From: an uncultured Acidimicrobiales bacterium
GTDB lineage: Bacteria; Actinomycetota; Acidimicrobiia; Acidimicrobiales; Iamiaceae
Direction: 5' to 3'
DNA: 6,678 nucleotides
Assembly: GCA_937926025.1 (NCBI GenBank)
Contig: CALANQ010000492.1
Span: forward strand, 1-6,678
The position numbers were made by a program, and so were the translations under genes. Under the pieces are notes generated by a model. It was not told the origin of the DNA. It saw nothing but the letters and a program-made list of their open reading frames with translations, and did no database searches. This document shows, piece after piece, positions 1 through 6,280 of this stretch. How positions within the stretch are numbered: the first letter of the stretch is position 1; each line of letters begins with the position of its first letter.

Positions 1-22
1 CGCCTCGTCCGACGACATCCTG

Positions 23-1471
23 GTGGTGGAGGCCGGCGACGGCTCCCGCTGGGAGCTGGTGTGCGGCCTGGAGGTCCACGCCGAGCTGGCCACCGCCACC
101 AAGATGTTCTCGGGCGCGCCCAACCACTTCGGCGACGACCCCAACACCAACATCGACCCGGTGACCCTCGGGCTCCCCGGCACCCTGCCCGTGGTCAACG
201 AGCAGGCCGTCGAGCTGGCCGCCCGGTTCGGGTGCGCCGTCGGCGCCACCGTGCAGCGCTCGGTGTTCAGCCGGAAGAACTACTTCTACCCGGACATGCC
301 GAAGAACTTCCAGATCTCCCAGTACGACCAGCCCATCGTGGTCGACGGTCGGCTGGAGCTGCCGTCCGGGCACGTCGTGGGCATCGAGCGGGCCCACCTC
401 GAGGAGGACACCGGCAAGTCCACCCACGTGGGCGGTGCCGGTCGCATCAAGGGCGCCGACTACTCGCTGGTCGACTACAACCGTGCCGGGGTCCCGCTGC
501 TGGAGATCGTGTCGCGGCCCCACGTGCGCTCCGCCGAGCAGGCCCGGCAGTACGTGGCCGAGCTGCGCTCGATCCTGGTGGCCTGCGGCATCTCGGACGG
601 GAAGATGGAGGAGGGGTCGATGCGCGTCGACGCCAACATCTCGGTCCGCCGGGAGGGGTCCGACGAGCTGCGCACCCGCTGCGAGATCAAGAACGTCAAC
701 TCGCTGCGCTCGCTGGTGCGCGCCATCGAGTACGAGGCTCGGCGCCAGGCCGACCTGCACGCGTCCGGCGGCACGGTCACCCAGGAGACCCGCCACTGGG
801 ACGAGAGCGACGGTCGCACCCACACCATGCGCTCGAAGGAGGAGGCCGACGACTACCGGTACTTCCCCGAGCCCGATCTGGTCCCCGTGGACCTCGGTGC
901 CGACCGGGTGGCGGAGATCGCCGCCGGCCTGCCGCTGCTCCCGGCCCAGCGCCGCCACCGCCTGGCCGATGCCACCGGGGAGCCGGTCACGGCCGAAGCG
1001 GTCGTGGTCACGGTGGAGCGGGGCCAGGACGATCAGGCCCTCGCCGCCATCGAGGCCGGGGCCGACGCGGGGCGCGTCCTCGTGCACGTCGTCCAGAACC
1101 TCGCCGTCGAGGGCGGCGCCGTCCTCGCACCCGAGCGGCTGGCCGAGCTGGTGAAGATGGAGACCGCCGGCGACCTCACCGCCACCCAGGCCAAGCAGGT
1201 CCTGGCCGAGCTGGTGGCCGACCCGTCGGCCACCGCGGCCGGCGTGGCGAAGGCCAAGGGCTTCGAGGCCATGGACACCGGTGCGCTGGAGTCCATCGTC
1301 GACGGCGTGATCGCCGCCAACCCGAGCGAGTGGGAGCAGTTCTGCGCCGGCGACGACAAGGCTCGCAAGAAGCTGAGCGGCTTCTTCACCGGCCAGATCA
1401 TGAAGGCGTCGAAGGGCCAGGCCGACGGTCGGGCGGTCGCCCAGCTGCTGGCCCAGAAGTCCGCCGGCTGA
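23..1471 (+). CDS. gatB: Aspartyl/glutamyl-tRNA(Asn/Gln) amidotransferase subunit B
   Basis: GatB binds mischarged Glu-tRNA(Gln) or Asp-tRNA(Asn) in the cytoplasmic GatCAB complex. It activates the misacylated carboxylate with ATP, and GatA supplies ammonia from glutamine, giving Gln-tRNA(Gln) or Asn-tRNA(Asn). Seen in the 482-residue product: GLEVH near residues 15-19 (its His is a conserved metal ligand in the family), the signature SRKNYFYPDMPKNFQISQYD at 83-102, EEDTGKS at 127-133, then DYNRAGVPLLEIVSRP, GSMRVDANISVR, EIKNVNSLRS and DDYRYFPEPDLVPV. The last ~150 residues form the helical YqeY-like tRNA-binding tail. Length is normal for the family (about 475-500). The start is uncertain. 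GTG codons at 23 and 26 have no Shine-Dalgarno before them, and the frame stays open to base 2 with no stop. Many actinobacterial GatB proteins also carry a longer leader, so the real start may lie outside the window. gatA and gatC, if adjacent, would also be off the left edge. Confidence 0.97.
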   Translation: MVEAGDGSRWELVCGLEVHAELATATKMFSGAPNHFGDDPNTNIDPVTLGLPGTLPVVNEQAVELAARFGCAVGATVQRSVFSRKNYFYPDMPKNFQISQYDQPIVVDGRLELPSGHVVGIERAHLEEDTGKSTHVGGAGRIKGADYSLVDYNRAGVPLLEIVSRPHVRSAEQARQYVAELRSILVACGISDGKMEEGSMRVDANISVRREGSDELRTRCEIKNVNSLRSLVRAIEYEARRQADLHASGGTVTQETRHWDESDGRTHTMRSKEEADDYRYFPEPDLVPVDLGADRVAEIAAGLPLLPAQRRHRLADATGEPVTAEAVVVTVERGQDDQALAAIEAGADAGRVLVHVVQNLAVEGGAVLAPERLAELVKMETAGDLTATQAKQVLAELVADPSATAAGVAKAKGFEAMDTGALESIVDGVIAANPSEWEQFCAGDDKARKKLSGFFTGQIMKASKGQADGRAVAQLLAQKSAG

Positions 1472-1496
1472 TCCCTCCGCTGGCGCGGTCTCGGGG

Positions 1497-1534
1497 CGGG
1501 GCGGTGCGGCTCGGGGCGGTGCGGCTCGGGGCGG
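1497..1534. repeat. 15-bp G-rich tandem repeat, about 2.5 copies
   Basis: The 15-bp unit GCGGTGCGGCTCGGG occurs exactly at 1501-1515 and 1516-1530. The 15-bp periodicity is perfect over 1497-1534, and a degenerate earlier copy is visible from about 1485. On the + strand the block holds four runs of four G (1493-1496, 1498-1501, 1513-1516, 1528-1531) separated by loops of 1, 11 and 11 nt, so the RNA or non-template strand could fold into a long-loop G-quadruplex. It lies 25 bp after the gatB stop. It may be a polymerase-slippage product in GC-rich DNA, or it may affect the 3' end of the gatB transcript. No conventional hairpin-plus-U-tract terminator is seen nearby. Confidence 0.8.
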
Positions 1535-1557
1535 AGCACCCGGATGACCCTCCGCCA

Positions 1558-1569
1558 ACCCGTGCGGGT
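1558..1569. promoter_or_regulatory. Perfect 12-bp palindrome upstream of the MFS gene
   Basis: ACCCGTGCGGGT is self-complementary over all 12 bases. Its first ten bases, ACCCGTGCGG, recur in the same orientation at 1644-1653, 86 bp downstream and still ahead of the MFS start. There the sequence forms a looser dyad, CACC-cgtgc-GGTG (1643-1655). A second short dyad, TGTG-a-CACA, lies at 1582-1590. These could be protein-binding sites flanking the promoter of the efflux gene. Short GC palindromes are frequent by chance in DNA of this composition, so confidence is low. Confidence 0.3.
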
Positions 1570-1596
1570 GAAGCGGCACGGTGTGACACAATTCGC

Positions 1597-1620
1597 TTTC
1601 GATACCGGATGGTTTCGGAA
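1597..1620. promoter_or_regulatory. Candidate TetR-type operator upstream of the MFS pump
   Basis: An imperfect 24-bp dyad has left arm TTTCGATACC (1597-1606), a 4-bp centre GGAT and right arm GGTTTCGGAA (1611-1620). Eight of ten arm positions pair (mismatches at 1599/1618 and 1603/1614), and the next pairs out but one (1595/1622, 1594/1623) also match. It lies in the most AT-rich stretch of the intergenic region, 110 bp before the MFS ATG. Size and symmetry suit a TetR-family dimer, and a TetR gene lies just downstream of the pump. The half-site core CGATACC recurs once at 3412-3418, near the end of the MFS gene and ahead of tetR. Binding by this particular TetR is inference. Confidence 0.4.
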
Positions 1621-1642
1621 CCGCGCGGTGCTGGAATAGGCT
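1613..1642 (+). promoter_or_regulatory. Weak candidate promoter for the MFS gene
   Basis: TAGGCT at 1637-1642 fits the actinobacterial -10 pattern TAnnnT. TTTCGG/TTCGGA at 1613-1619 lies 17-18 bp upstream as a poor -35. If this pair is used, the 24-bp dyad at 1597-1620 overlaps the -35 and would be well placed for repression. An alternative -35-like hexamer, GTGACA (1583-1588, one base from TTGACA), has no convincing -10 at standard spacing. Neither assignment is strong. Confidence 0.22.
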
Positions 1643-1729
1643 CACCCGTGCGGTGCCGGCCGGTTCGTCGGTGGTCCTCCCACCACCCCATCGACGTCCG
1701 GTCGGCACCCGTCTGCAGAGAGAGCCGTC

Positions 1730-3433
1730 ATGGACGAGACCACCGCCTACGACCGTCGCTGGATCGCGCTGGGGGTGCTCTGCATGAGCCTCCTGGTGGT
1801 CGGCCTCGACAACACCATCCTCAACGTGGCGCTGCCCCGGCTGTCGGAGGACCTCGACGCCACCACCAGCCAGCTGCAGTGGATCGTCGACGGCTACACC
1901 CTGGTGTTCGCCGGCCTGCTGCTCACCACCGGCAGCATCGGCGACCGCTACGGGCGTCGGTCGGCGCTCTCCACCGGTCTGGCGATCTTCGTGGCCGGCT
2001 CGGTGGCCAGCGGGTTCGCCACCTCGCCGGAGATGCTCATCGCCACCCGGTCGATCATGGGCATCGGCGCCGCGCTGATCATGCCCGCCACCCTCTCGCT
2101 GCTCACCAACATCTTCACGGACCCGTCGGAGCGGGCGAAGGCCATCGGGATCTGGGCCGGCGTCTCCGGCGTCGGCGTCGCCATCGGCCCGATGCTCGGC
2201 GGCTGGCTGCTCGAGCACTTCTCCTGGGGCTCGGTGTTCTTCGTGAACGTGCCCGTCGTGGCCATCGCCCTGCCGGCGGGCTACTTCCTGCTGCCCAACT
2301 CGAAGGCCGCCGACAGCCCCAAGCTCGACGTGCTCGGCGCGGTCCTGTCCATCATCGGCCTGGTCTCGCTGGTGTGGGGGATCATCGAGGCACCCGCCAA
2401 GGGCTGGACCTCGCCCGAGGTGCTCGGGGCGTTCGGCCTCGGCATCGTCACCATCGGCCTGTTCATCTGGTGGCAGACCACCACCGACCACCCGATGCTG
2501 GACATCCGGTTCTTCAAGAACCCTCGCTTCAGCGCCGCCAACCTGGCCATCACCCTCACGTTCTTCGCCATGTTCGGCTCGATGTTCGTGCTCACCCAGT
2601 TCATGCAGTTCGTGCTGGGGTACACGCCACTCGAGGCCGGCATCCGATCCGTTCCGCTGGCCCTGATGCTCATGTTCGTGGCGCCGCAGTCCACCCGGCT
2701 GGTGAAGCGGGTCGGCACCAAGCTGGTGGTGGCCGGCGGCCTCGGCACCGTCGCCATCGGCCTGGCCGTGGCCTCCACCGCCACCCCCGAGCTCGGCTAC
2801 TTCGGCCGAGTGCTGCCCGCGCAGCTCCTCCTCGGGCTCGGGATCGCGCTGGCGATGGCACCGGCCACCGAGTCGATCATGGGCTCGCTCCCGCGCGACA
2901 AGGCAGGTGTCGGCTCCGCCATGAACGACACCACCCGGCAGGTCGGCGGCGCGCTCGGCGTGGCCGTCATCGGCAGCGTGTTCGCCTCGCAGTACGCACC
3001 GGCGCTCACCGCCAACCTGGCCGGCATCCCGCTGCCCGGTCCGGCCATGGACACCGCCACCGACAGCATCGGCGGCGCCTTCGCGGTGGCCGCCCGGGCC
3101 GGCGGCAACCCGAACGCCATCGCCACGCCCCTCGGGGTCCAGATCGCCGACGCGGCGCGGGATGCGTTCTCCTCGTCGATGGGCCGGGGTCTGCTGGTGT
3201 CGGCCGCGATCGCGCTGGTGGGTGCGCTCGTCGCCCTCGTGTTCCTGCCGGCCCACGCCGCCCCGGTGGCCGACGCCGTCGACGCAGACGAGGGTGATCC
3301 GGTGGAGGCCCTGACCGCCACGCCGATGGGCGGAGCGGAGGCGGCCGTCGCCCGCCAGGAGGCGGTCGACGAGGCCGAGGAGCGCGACCGGCCCCTCGCG
3401 ACGGCGATCAGCGATACCGTCTCGCCCGAATGA
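1730..3433 (+). CDS. MFS transporter, DHA2 (14-TM) drug:H+ antiporter family
   Basis: This inner-membrane efflux protein is of the EmrB/QacA type and probably exports hydrophobic or cationic compounds in exchange for protons. DHA2 signatures are visible: motif D1 LDNTILNVALP (residues 26-36, with the acidic D27 in TM1), motif A GSIGDRYGRR (68-77) after TM2, the motif B region with R107 in RSIMGIGAALIMP, and antiporter motif C around 144-159 (GVSGVGVAIGPMLGGW). Further hydrophobic segments run to about residue 507, and a long polar loop precedes the last TM, as is usual in 14-TM members. The final ~60 residues (508-567) form an Asp/Glu/Ala-rich hydrophilic tail, longer than in many homologues. 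The ATG at 1730 is preceded only by a purine-rich AGAGAG (1717-1722). A tetR gene follows on the same strand, suggesting co-transcription and feedback control. Substrate is unknown. Confidence 0.95.
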   Translation: MDETTAYDRRWIALGVLCMSLLVVGLDNTILNVALPRLSEDLDATTSQLQWIVDGYTLVFAGLLLTTGSIGDRYGRRSALSTGLAIFVAGSVASGFATSPEMLIATRSIMGIGAALIMPATLSLLTNIFTDPSERAKAIGIWAGVSGVGVAIGPMLGGWLLEHFSWGSVFFVNVPVVAIALPAGYFLLPNSKAADSPKLDVLGAVLSIIGLVSLVWGIIEAPAKGWTSPEVLGAFGLGIVTIGLFIWWQTTTDHPMLDIRFFKNPRFSAANLAITLTFFAMFGSMFVLTQFMQFVLGYTPLEAGIRSVPLALMLMFVAPQSTRLVKRVGTKLVVAGGLGTVAIGLAVASTATPELGYFGRVLPAQLLLGLGIALAMAPATESIMGSLPRDKAGVGSAMNDTTRQVGGALGVAVIGSVFASQYAPALTANLAGIPLPGPAMDTATDSIGGAFAVAARAGGNPNAIATPLGVQIADAARDAFSSSMGRGLLVSAAIALVGALVALVFLPAHAAPVADAVDADEGDPVEALTATPMGGAEAAVARQEAVDEAEERDRPLATAISDTVSPE

Positions 3434-3459
3434 GGGTCGGCTGCGGCGCCGGTGATGGG

Positions 3460-3492
3460 TGTCGCGGGTACGGGACAGCGCTCGGCGGAGCG
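3460..3492 (+). promoter_or_regulatory. Two adjacent dyads in the tetR leader; the second covers the RBS
   Basis: The first dyad, TGTCGCGGGTACGGGACA (3460-3477), pairs six of seven arm positions around a GGTA centre and could be an operator or a hairpin. The second, CGCTC-GGCG-GAGCG (3479-3492), is a perfect 5-bp stem with a 4-nt loop. Its loop and 3' arm contain GGCGGAG (3484-3490), the Shine-Dalgarno of the ATG at 3495. If formed in the mRNA it would partly hide the ribosome site of tetR. No function is shown; both could also be chance in GC-rich DNA. Confidence 0.35.
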
Positions 3493-3494
3493 TG

Positions 3495-4109
3495 ATGGGA
3501 GGCGCGGTGGACGACGAGGTGGGGAAGCGCCGACCGGGGCGGCCGCGCAACGCAAGCGCCGATGACGCCATCACCGACGCCGTGATCGAACTGCTCACCG
3601 AGGTCGGATTCCGCGGCCTGACCATCGACGCCGTCGCCCAGCGCGCCCACGTCGGCAAGGCCACCATCTACCGCCGGTGGCCCGGCAAGGAGCAGCTGGT
3701 GCTCGATGCCCTGACCGCCGGCCGGTTGCCGCTGCCCGAGCCCGACACCGGCAACCTGAGCGATGACCTGCTGGCGTACTACCTGCCGCTGGCGGACTCC
3801 GAAGCCCAGCAGGGCGCCGTGCGCCTGATGCCCGCGCTGGCCGCCGAGGCCGCCGTCGACCCCGAGATCGCCACCCGCCTCCAGGCCTACGTGTCCGATC
3901 GTCGGGCGCCGGTGGCCTCGATCCTGCAACGGGCCCAGGAGCGCGGCGAGGTGTCCGACAACGTCGACATCGAGCTGGTGGTCGACCTGCTCACCGGGGC
4001 GATCATGTACCGCCTCTACTTCAGCGGGGCCACCGTCGACGAGGACGTGATCCGCCGCCTCCTCCAGGGCGTGCTGCTGGCCATCGACGCCGACGGCGCC
4101 CTGGGCTGA
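3495..4109 (+). CDS. TetR/AcrR-family transcriptional regulator
   Basis: This is a dimeric DNA-binding repressor, most likely controlling the adjacent MFS pump and itself and released by a ligand. From ATG 3495 the product has 204 residues, normal for the family. A basic N-terminal stretch KRRPGRPRN (11-19) is followed by the TetR N-domain at about 24-71, whose helix-turn-helix ends in the highly typical VGKATIYRRWPGKEQLV (53-69). The all-helical C-terminal ligand/dimer domain (about 85-200) resembles the TetR_C_11-like group (GAVRLMPALAAEAAVDPEI, then RGEVSDNVDIELVVDLL). Three starts are possible. GTG 3459 gives 12 more residues but has no good RBS. ATG 3495 has GGAG 4 nt upstream and is preferred. 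GTG 3507 has GGGAGG (3497-3502) 4 nt upstream and gives 200 residues. It follows the MFS gene by 61 bp on the same strand. Its inducer is not predictable from sequence. Confidence 0.95.
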   Translation: MGGAVDDEVGKRRPGRPRNASADDAITDAVIELLTEVGFRGLTIDAVAQRAHVGKATIYRRWPGKEQLVLDALTAGRLPLPEPDTGNLSDDLLAYYLPLADSEAQQGAVRLMPALAAEAAVDPEIATRLQAYVSDRRAPVASILQRAQERGEVSDNVDIELVVDLLTGAIMYRLYFSGATVDEDVIRRLLQGVLLAIDADGALG

Positions 4110-4120
4110 CCGCTTGCGTC

Positions 4121-4146
4121 GCCGGTCCGCCGGTCGGCTCAGCCGA
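4121..4146. terminator. Weak hairpins between the convergent tetR and DUF4345-like genes
   Basis: Only 29 bp separate the tetR stop (4107-4109) from the stop of the minus-strand gene (4139-4141). Two small stems are visible: CCGG-tccg-CCGG (4122-4133) and TCGGC-TCA-GCCGA (4134-4146), the latter spanning the minus-strand stop codon. Their symmetry could serve transcripts from both sides. Neither is followed by a T-run on either strand, so this is not a standard intrinsic terminator. Confidence 0.25.
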
Positions 4147-4510
4147 GGAAGCGCACCGCGGCCACTGCGACCACGAACGCCGTCTCCACCGGGATCGCCA
4201 TCCGGGTGTACGGGTGGTCCCGGCCGCCGTCGACCACCGTGCCGACCACCCGCGTGACCAGGACCGCGGTAGCCAGGAAGAGCACGCCGGTGAGGGCCTC
4301 GGTGGCGAGGTCCTGGGTCAGCAGGTACCCGAGGAACCCGGCCAGCGCCCACGAGACCGCCCCGTAGTAGCACCGGACCTCGGTCTTGCCGGCTGGGTCG
4401 GTCCACCCGAGCGCGAACCGCTCGACGAACGCAGGCCGGAACACGAACCCGGTGCCGAAGACGAGGAAGTAGCCGGCAGCGGCGAGGACAGCGAACTCGG
4501 TGAGCGACAT
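4139..4510 (-). CDS. Small four-TM membrane protein, DUF4345-like
   Basis: The product is a 123-residue, strongly hydrophobic protein with four likely membrane helices at about 4-24, 48-65, 73-92 and 105-121. GKTEVRCYYGAVSWALAGFL (41-60), VTRVVGTVVDGG (85-96) and an ETAFV start to the last helix match my recollection of the DUF4345 family pattern (EVR-x-x-YG, then R-x-x-G/DG, then E before the last helix). The function of that family is unknown. There is no signal peptide distinct from TM1. The ATG at 4510 has an AGGG about 9 nt upstream on the minus strand. It lies 49 bp after the stop of the upstream ABC permease on the same strand, so it is probably the last gene of that operon, though it could be a separate unit. 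Family assignment is by pattern memory and should be held loosely; that the gene is real is well supported by its coherent membrane topology and high-GC codon use. Confidence 0.78.
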   Translation of the reverse strand: MSLTEFAVLAAAGYFLVFGTGFVFRPAFVERFALGWTDPAGKTEVRCYYGAVSWALAGFLGYLLTQDLATEALTGVLFLATAVLVTRVVGTVVDGGRDHPYTRMAIPVETAFVVAVAAVRFLG

Positions 4511-4547
4511 GGCGGGCGACCCTAGGCCGGGTGCCGCGACACGCCGA

Positions 4548-4560
4548 AGCCCCGAGGGCT
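4548..4560 (-). other. Short hairpin at the permease/DUF4345-like gene junction
   Basis: AGCCC-CGA-GGGCT is a perfect 5-bp stem with a 3-nt loop that ends on the permease stop codon (4560-4562). On the minus strand it is followed by TTCGG rather than a U-tract, so efficient termination is not expected. It could cause partial attenuation or mRNA processing between the transporter genes and the small membrane protein gene. The rest of the 49-bp gap shows nothing recognisable. Confidence 0.2.
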
Positions 4561-5327
4561 CAGGCCACGTCGGTCTTGGCGAGACGCCGGCTGGCGTAGG
4601 CCAGCGCCGCCGCCGCCACCAGGAGCGGGACGACGATGCCGACGCCCAGGGAGAACTCGCCGAGCTTCAGGTGGGTGTCGGTCATCGATCCCAGGATCGA
4701 CCGCACGTAGGAGCGGACGGCGAGCTTGGTCGCCGTCTTGCCCGCCGCCGCGATGAAGCCCTCCCAGATCAGGATGTACACCAGCCCCCACGGGAGGGCC
4801 CGCTTGAACCGCACCCCGAGCGTGACGAACAGCCCGCCGTACGCGGCCACGGCCACGAAGCCGCCGAGCGCAGCCGGGGCCAGCAGCGAGCCCGACGTGT
4901 CGATGAAGAGCGTGGACGCCACCACCGGCACGAGCACCAGCGGCACGACGATGGTGACGGTGGCCAGCCAGGCGGCCAGGACGTGGATCCACGACGGCAC
5001 CGGCCGGAGCCAGAGGTAGACCAGCGAGCCGTCGTCGATGAGGTCGCCCAGCACGGCCGCTCCGAAGACCAGCACGGCCACGGGGATGAGCGTGGCGATG
5101 TTGCCGTTGACGAAGCCGACGCCGCGGAACACCGGGTCGAAGGGATCGGCCAGCGCGATGGCGACCGCGGTGAGGACGCTGAGGCCGGCGAGCATCGTGA
5201 TGGCGATGAGCCGGCCCTTGGTGCACACCGATCGCAGCAGGAGCCGGTACTCGGCGACGAACACGGGCCCGAGCCGAGGCCCGGATCGGACGGCGGGCGC
5301 CTTGGGGGAGCGGTAGCCGGCGGTCAT
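4560..5327 (-). CDS. ABC-2 type transporter permease subunit
   Basis: This 255-residue polytopic protein is the membrane half of an ABC exporter and works with the ATPase encoded just upstream. A cytoplasmic N-terminus with PVFVAEYRLLLRSVCTKGR (21-39) leads into about six hydrophobic segments, near 40-60, 76-94, 115-140, 150-171, 177-196 and 227-246. The segment GDLIDDGSLVYLWLRPVPSW (94-113), with an acidic pair, Gly and RPV/P, is the coupling-type motif seen in many ABC-2 permeases of actinobacteria. The C-terminus ends in a short basic/polar tail, RRLAKTDVA. Its ATG overlaps the ATPase stop codon in a 4-nt ATGA (5324-5327) with only a poor GGTGG upstream, so translation probably depends on ribosomes finishing the ATPase gene. 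It differs in sequence from the partial permease at the head of the operon. Substrate is unknown; drug, lipid or peptide export are all possible. Confidence 0.88.
   Translation of the reverse strand: MTAGYRSPKAPAVRSGPRLGPVFVAEYRLLLRSVCTKGRLIAITMLAGLSVLTAVAIALADPFDPVFRGVGFVNGNIATLIPVAVLVFGAAVLGDLIDDGSLVYLWLRPVPSWIHVLAAWLATVTIVVPLVLVPVVASTLFIDTSGSLLAPAALGGFVAVAAYGGLFVTLGVRFKRALPWGLVYILIWEGFIAAAGKTATKLAVRSYVRSILGSMTDTHLKLGEFSLGVGIVVPLLVAAAALAYASRRLAKTDVA
5324..5327 (-). other. ATGA stop/start overlap: ATPase to permease
   Basis: TCAT on the + strand reads ATGA on the minus strand, so the permease ATG overlaps the ATPase TGA. With no strong independent RBS, this supports termination-reinitiation coupling and a fixed subunit ratio. 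Confidence 0.85.
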
Positions 5328-6280
5328 CGGCCCACCAGGTAGCGGAAGACGCTGTCGAGGTCGTCGTCGAGCGGGGCGACCTCCAGCAGGGTGGCATCGG
5401 CGCGCTGGGCGGCGGCGGCGACCGAGCGCCGGAACAGCGGCGCGTCAGTGGTGTCCACGATGACCGCGCCGGCGCGTCCGGCCGCCGCCGGCTCCAGCCG
5501 CACCGCCAGGACGCCGGGGCTGGAGATCAGCTCCGTGGCCACCTCCCGCAGGCGGTCGGTGCGGACCCGGATGCGGTGGGGCCGGTCGTCCATGAGGTCC
5601 CGGATGGCACGGAAGTCGCCGGTGGCGGCGAGGCGGCCCTGCGCCACCACCAGCACCCGGGAGCCGAACCGCTCGACCTCGTCGAGGACGTGGCTGGACA
5701 CGATGACGCACCGCCCCTGCTGGCCGAGGCGCCCGAACAGCTCGATCAGGTGGCCCCGCTGGCGGGGGTCCAGCCCGGTGAGCGGCTCGTCGAGCACCAC
5801 CACCGCCGGGTCGTTGACCAGCGCCTGGGCCACCTTCACCCGCTGCTTCATGCCCTTGGAGTAGGTGGTGGTGGAGCGGTGGTCGGCGTGGTCGAGCTCC
5901 ACCAGGTCCAGCGCCCAGCGCGCCGCGCCGGCCGGGTCCTCCACACCGTGGAGCAGGGCGGCGAGGCGGACGAACTCGAACGCGGTCAGCGCTTCGAACA
6001 TGGCCTCCTGCTGCGGCACGATGCCGATCTGGGCCCGGACCGAGATGTCGCGACGGGGGTCGGCGCCGAGGATGCGCACCGCGCCGCGGTCGGGCGGGGT
6101 GAGCCCGCACAGCATGCGGAGGAGGGTGGACTTGCCGGCGCCGTTGGGACCCAGCAGCGCCGTGACCCCGGGGCCGATCCGGAACGACACGTCGGACACG
6201 GCGACCACATCGCCGAACCACTTGGAGGCGCGGTCGGCCTCGATCATCGGCACCTCAGGTGCGGCGGCGACGGCGGTCAT
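5324..6280 (-). CDS. ABC transporter ATP-binding protein (ABC-2 exporter type)
   Basis: This cytoplasmic ATPase powers the exporter formed with the flanking permeases. With the start at 6280 it has 318 residues. Seen in order: an A-loop region around W21-F22, Walker A GPNGAGKST (44-52), Q-loop Gln in VPQQE (about 90), the signature YSKGMKQR (140-147), Walker B VVVLDE (160-165), D-loop LTGLDP, and switch His in SSHVLDE (H197). The signature departs from LSGGQ but is usual in ABC-2/CcmA-like exporters. All catalytic residues are present. About 75 C-terminal residues after the nucleotide-binding domain form the accessory region common in this group. The reading frame is open further upstream to 6358, but a start there would lie deep inside the previous gene. 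ATG 6280 makes a 4-nt ATGA overlap with the upstream permease stop and is preferred; M12, close to the conserved fold, is a weaker alternative. Confidence 0.96.
   Translation of the reverse strand: MTAVAAAPEVPMIEADRASKWFGDVVAVSDVSFRIGPGVTALLGPNGAGKSTLLRMLCGLTPPDRGAVRILGADPRRDISVRAQIGIVPQQEAMFEALTAFEFVRLAALLHGVEDPAGAARWALDLVELDHADHRSTTTYSKGMKQRVKVAQALVNDPAVVVLDEPLTGLDPRQRGHLIELFGRLGQQGRCVIVSSHVLDEVERFGSRVLVVAQGRLAATGDFRAIRDLMDDRPHRIRVRTDRLREVATELISSPGVLAVRLEPAAAGRAGAVIVDTTDAPLFRRSVAAAAQRADATLLEVAPLDDDLDSVFRYLVGR
6277..6280 (-). other. ATGA stop/start overlap: upstream permease to ATPase
   Basis: The upstream permease ends TGA and the ATPase begins ATG in the same ATGA, the identical arrangement to 5324-5327. 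The sequence before the ATG has no good Shine-Dalgarno, which again favours translational coupling and fixes the ATPase start. Confidence 0.83.

Noticed and set aside
1472..1729. A possible small gene or RNA gene in the gatB-MFS intergenic region
   Set aside because: No convincing start with RBS, no tRNA-like cloverleaf and no terminator-ended RNA is visible. The repeat and the dyads account for its structure.
61..3297. A very long open frame on the + strand running through gatB, the intergenic region and most of the MFS gene
   Set aside because: The product is Arg/Gly/Pro-rich low-complexity sequence with no domain. It is the out-of-frame shadow expected when GC-rich codons rarely form stops, and it overlaps two unmistakable genes.
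3408..4406. A 332-codon open frame opposite tetR
   Set aside because: It is antisense to a clear TetR gene, has biased low-complexity composition and shows no recognisable motif.
4500..5342. A 280-codon + strand frame opposite the ABC permease, rich in Arg, His, Asp, Gln and Gly
   Set aside because: Its composition is typical of an antisense shadow of a hydrophobic GC-rich gene. The minus strand has a coherent six-helix permease with an ATGA-coupled start.
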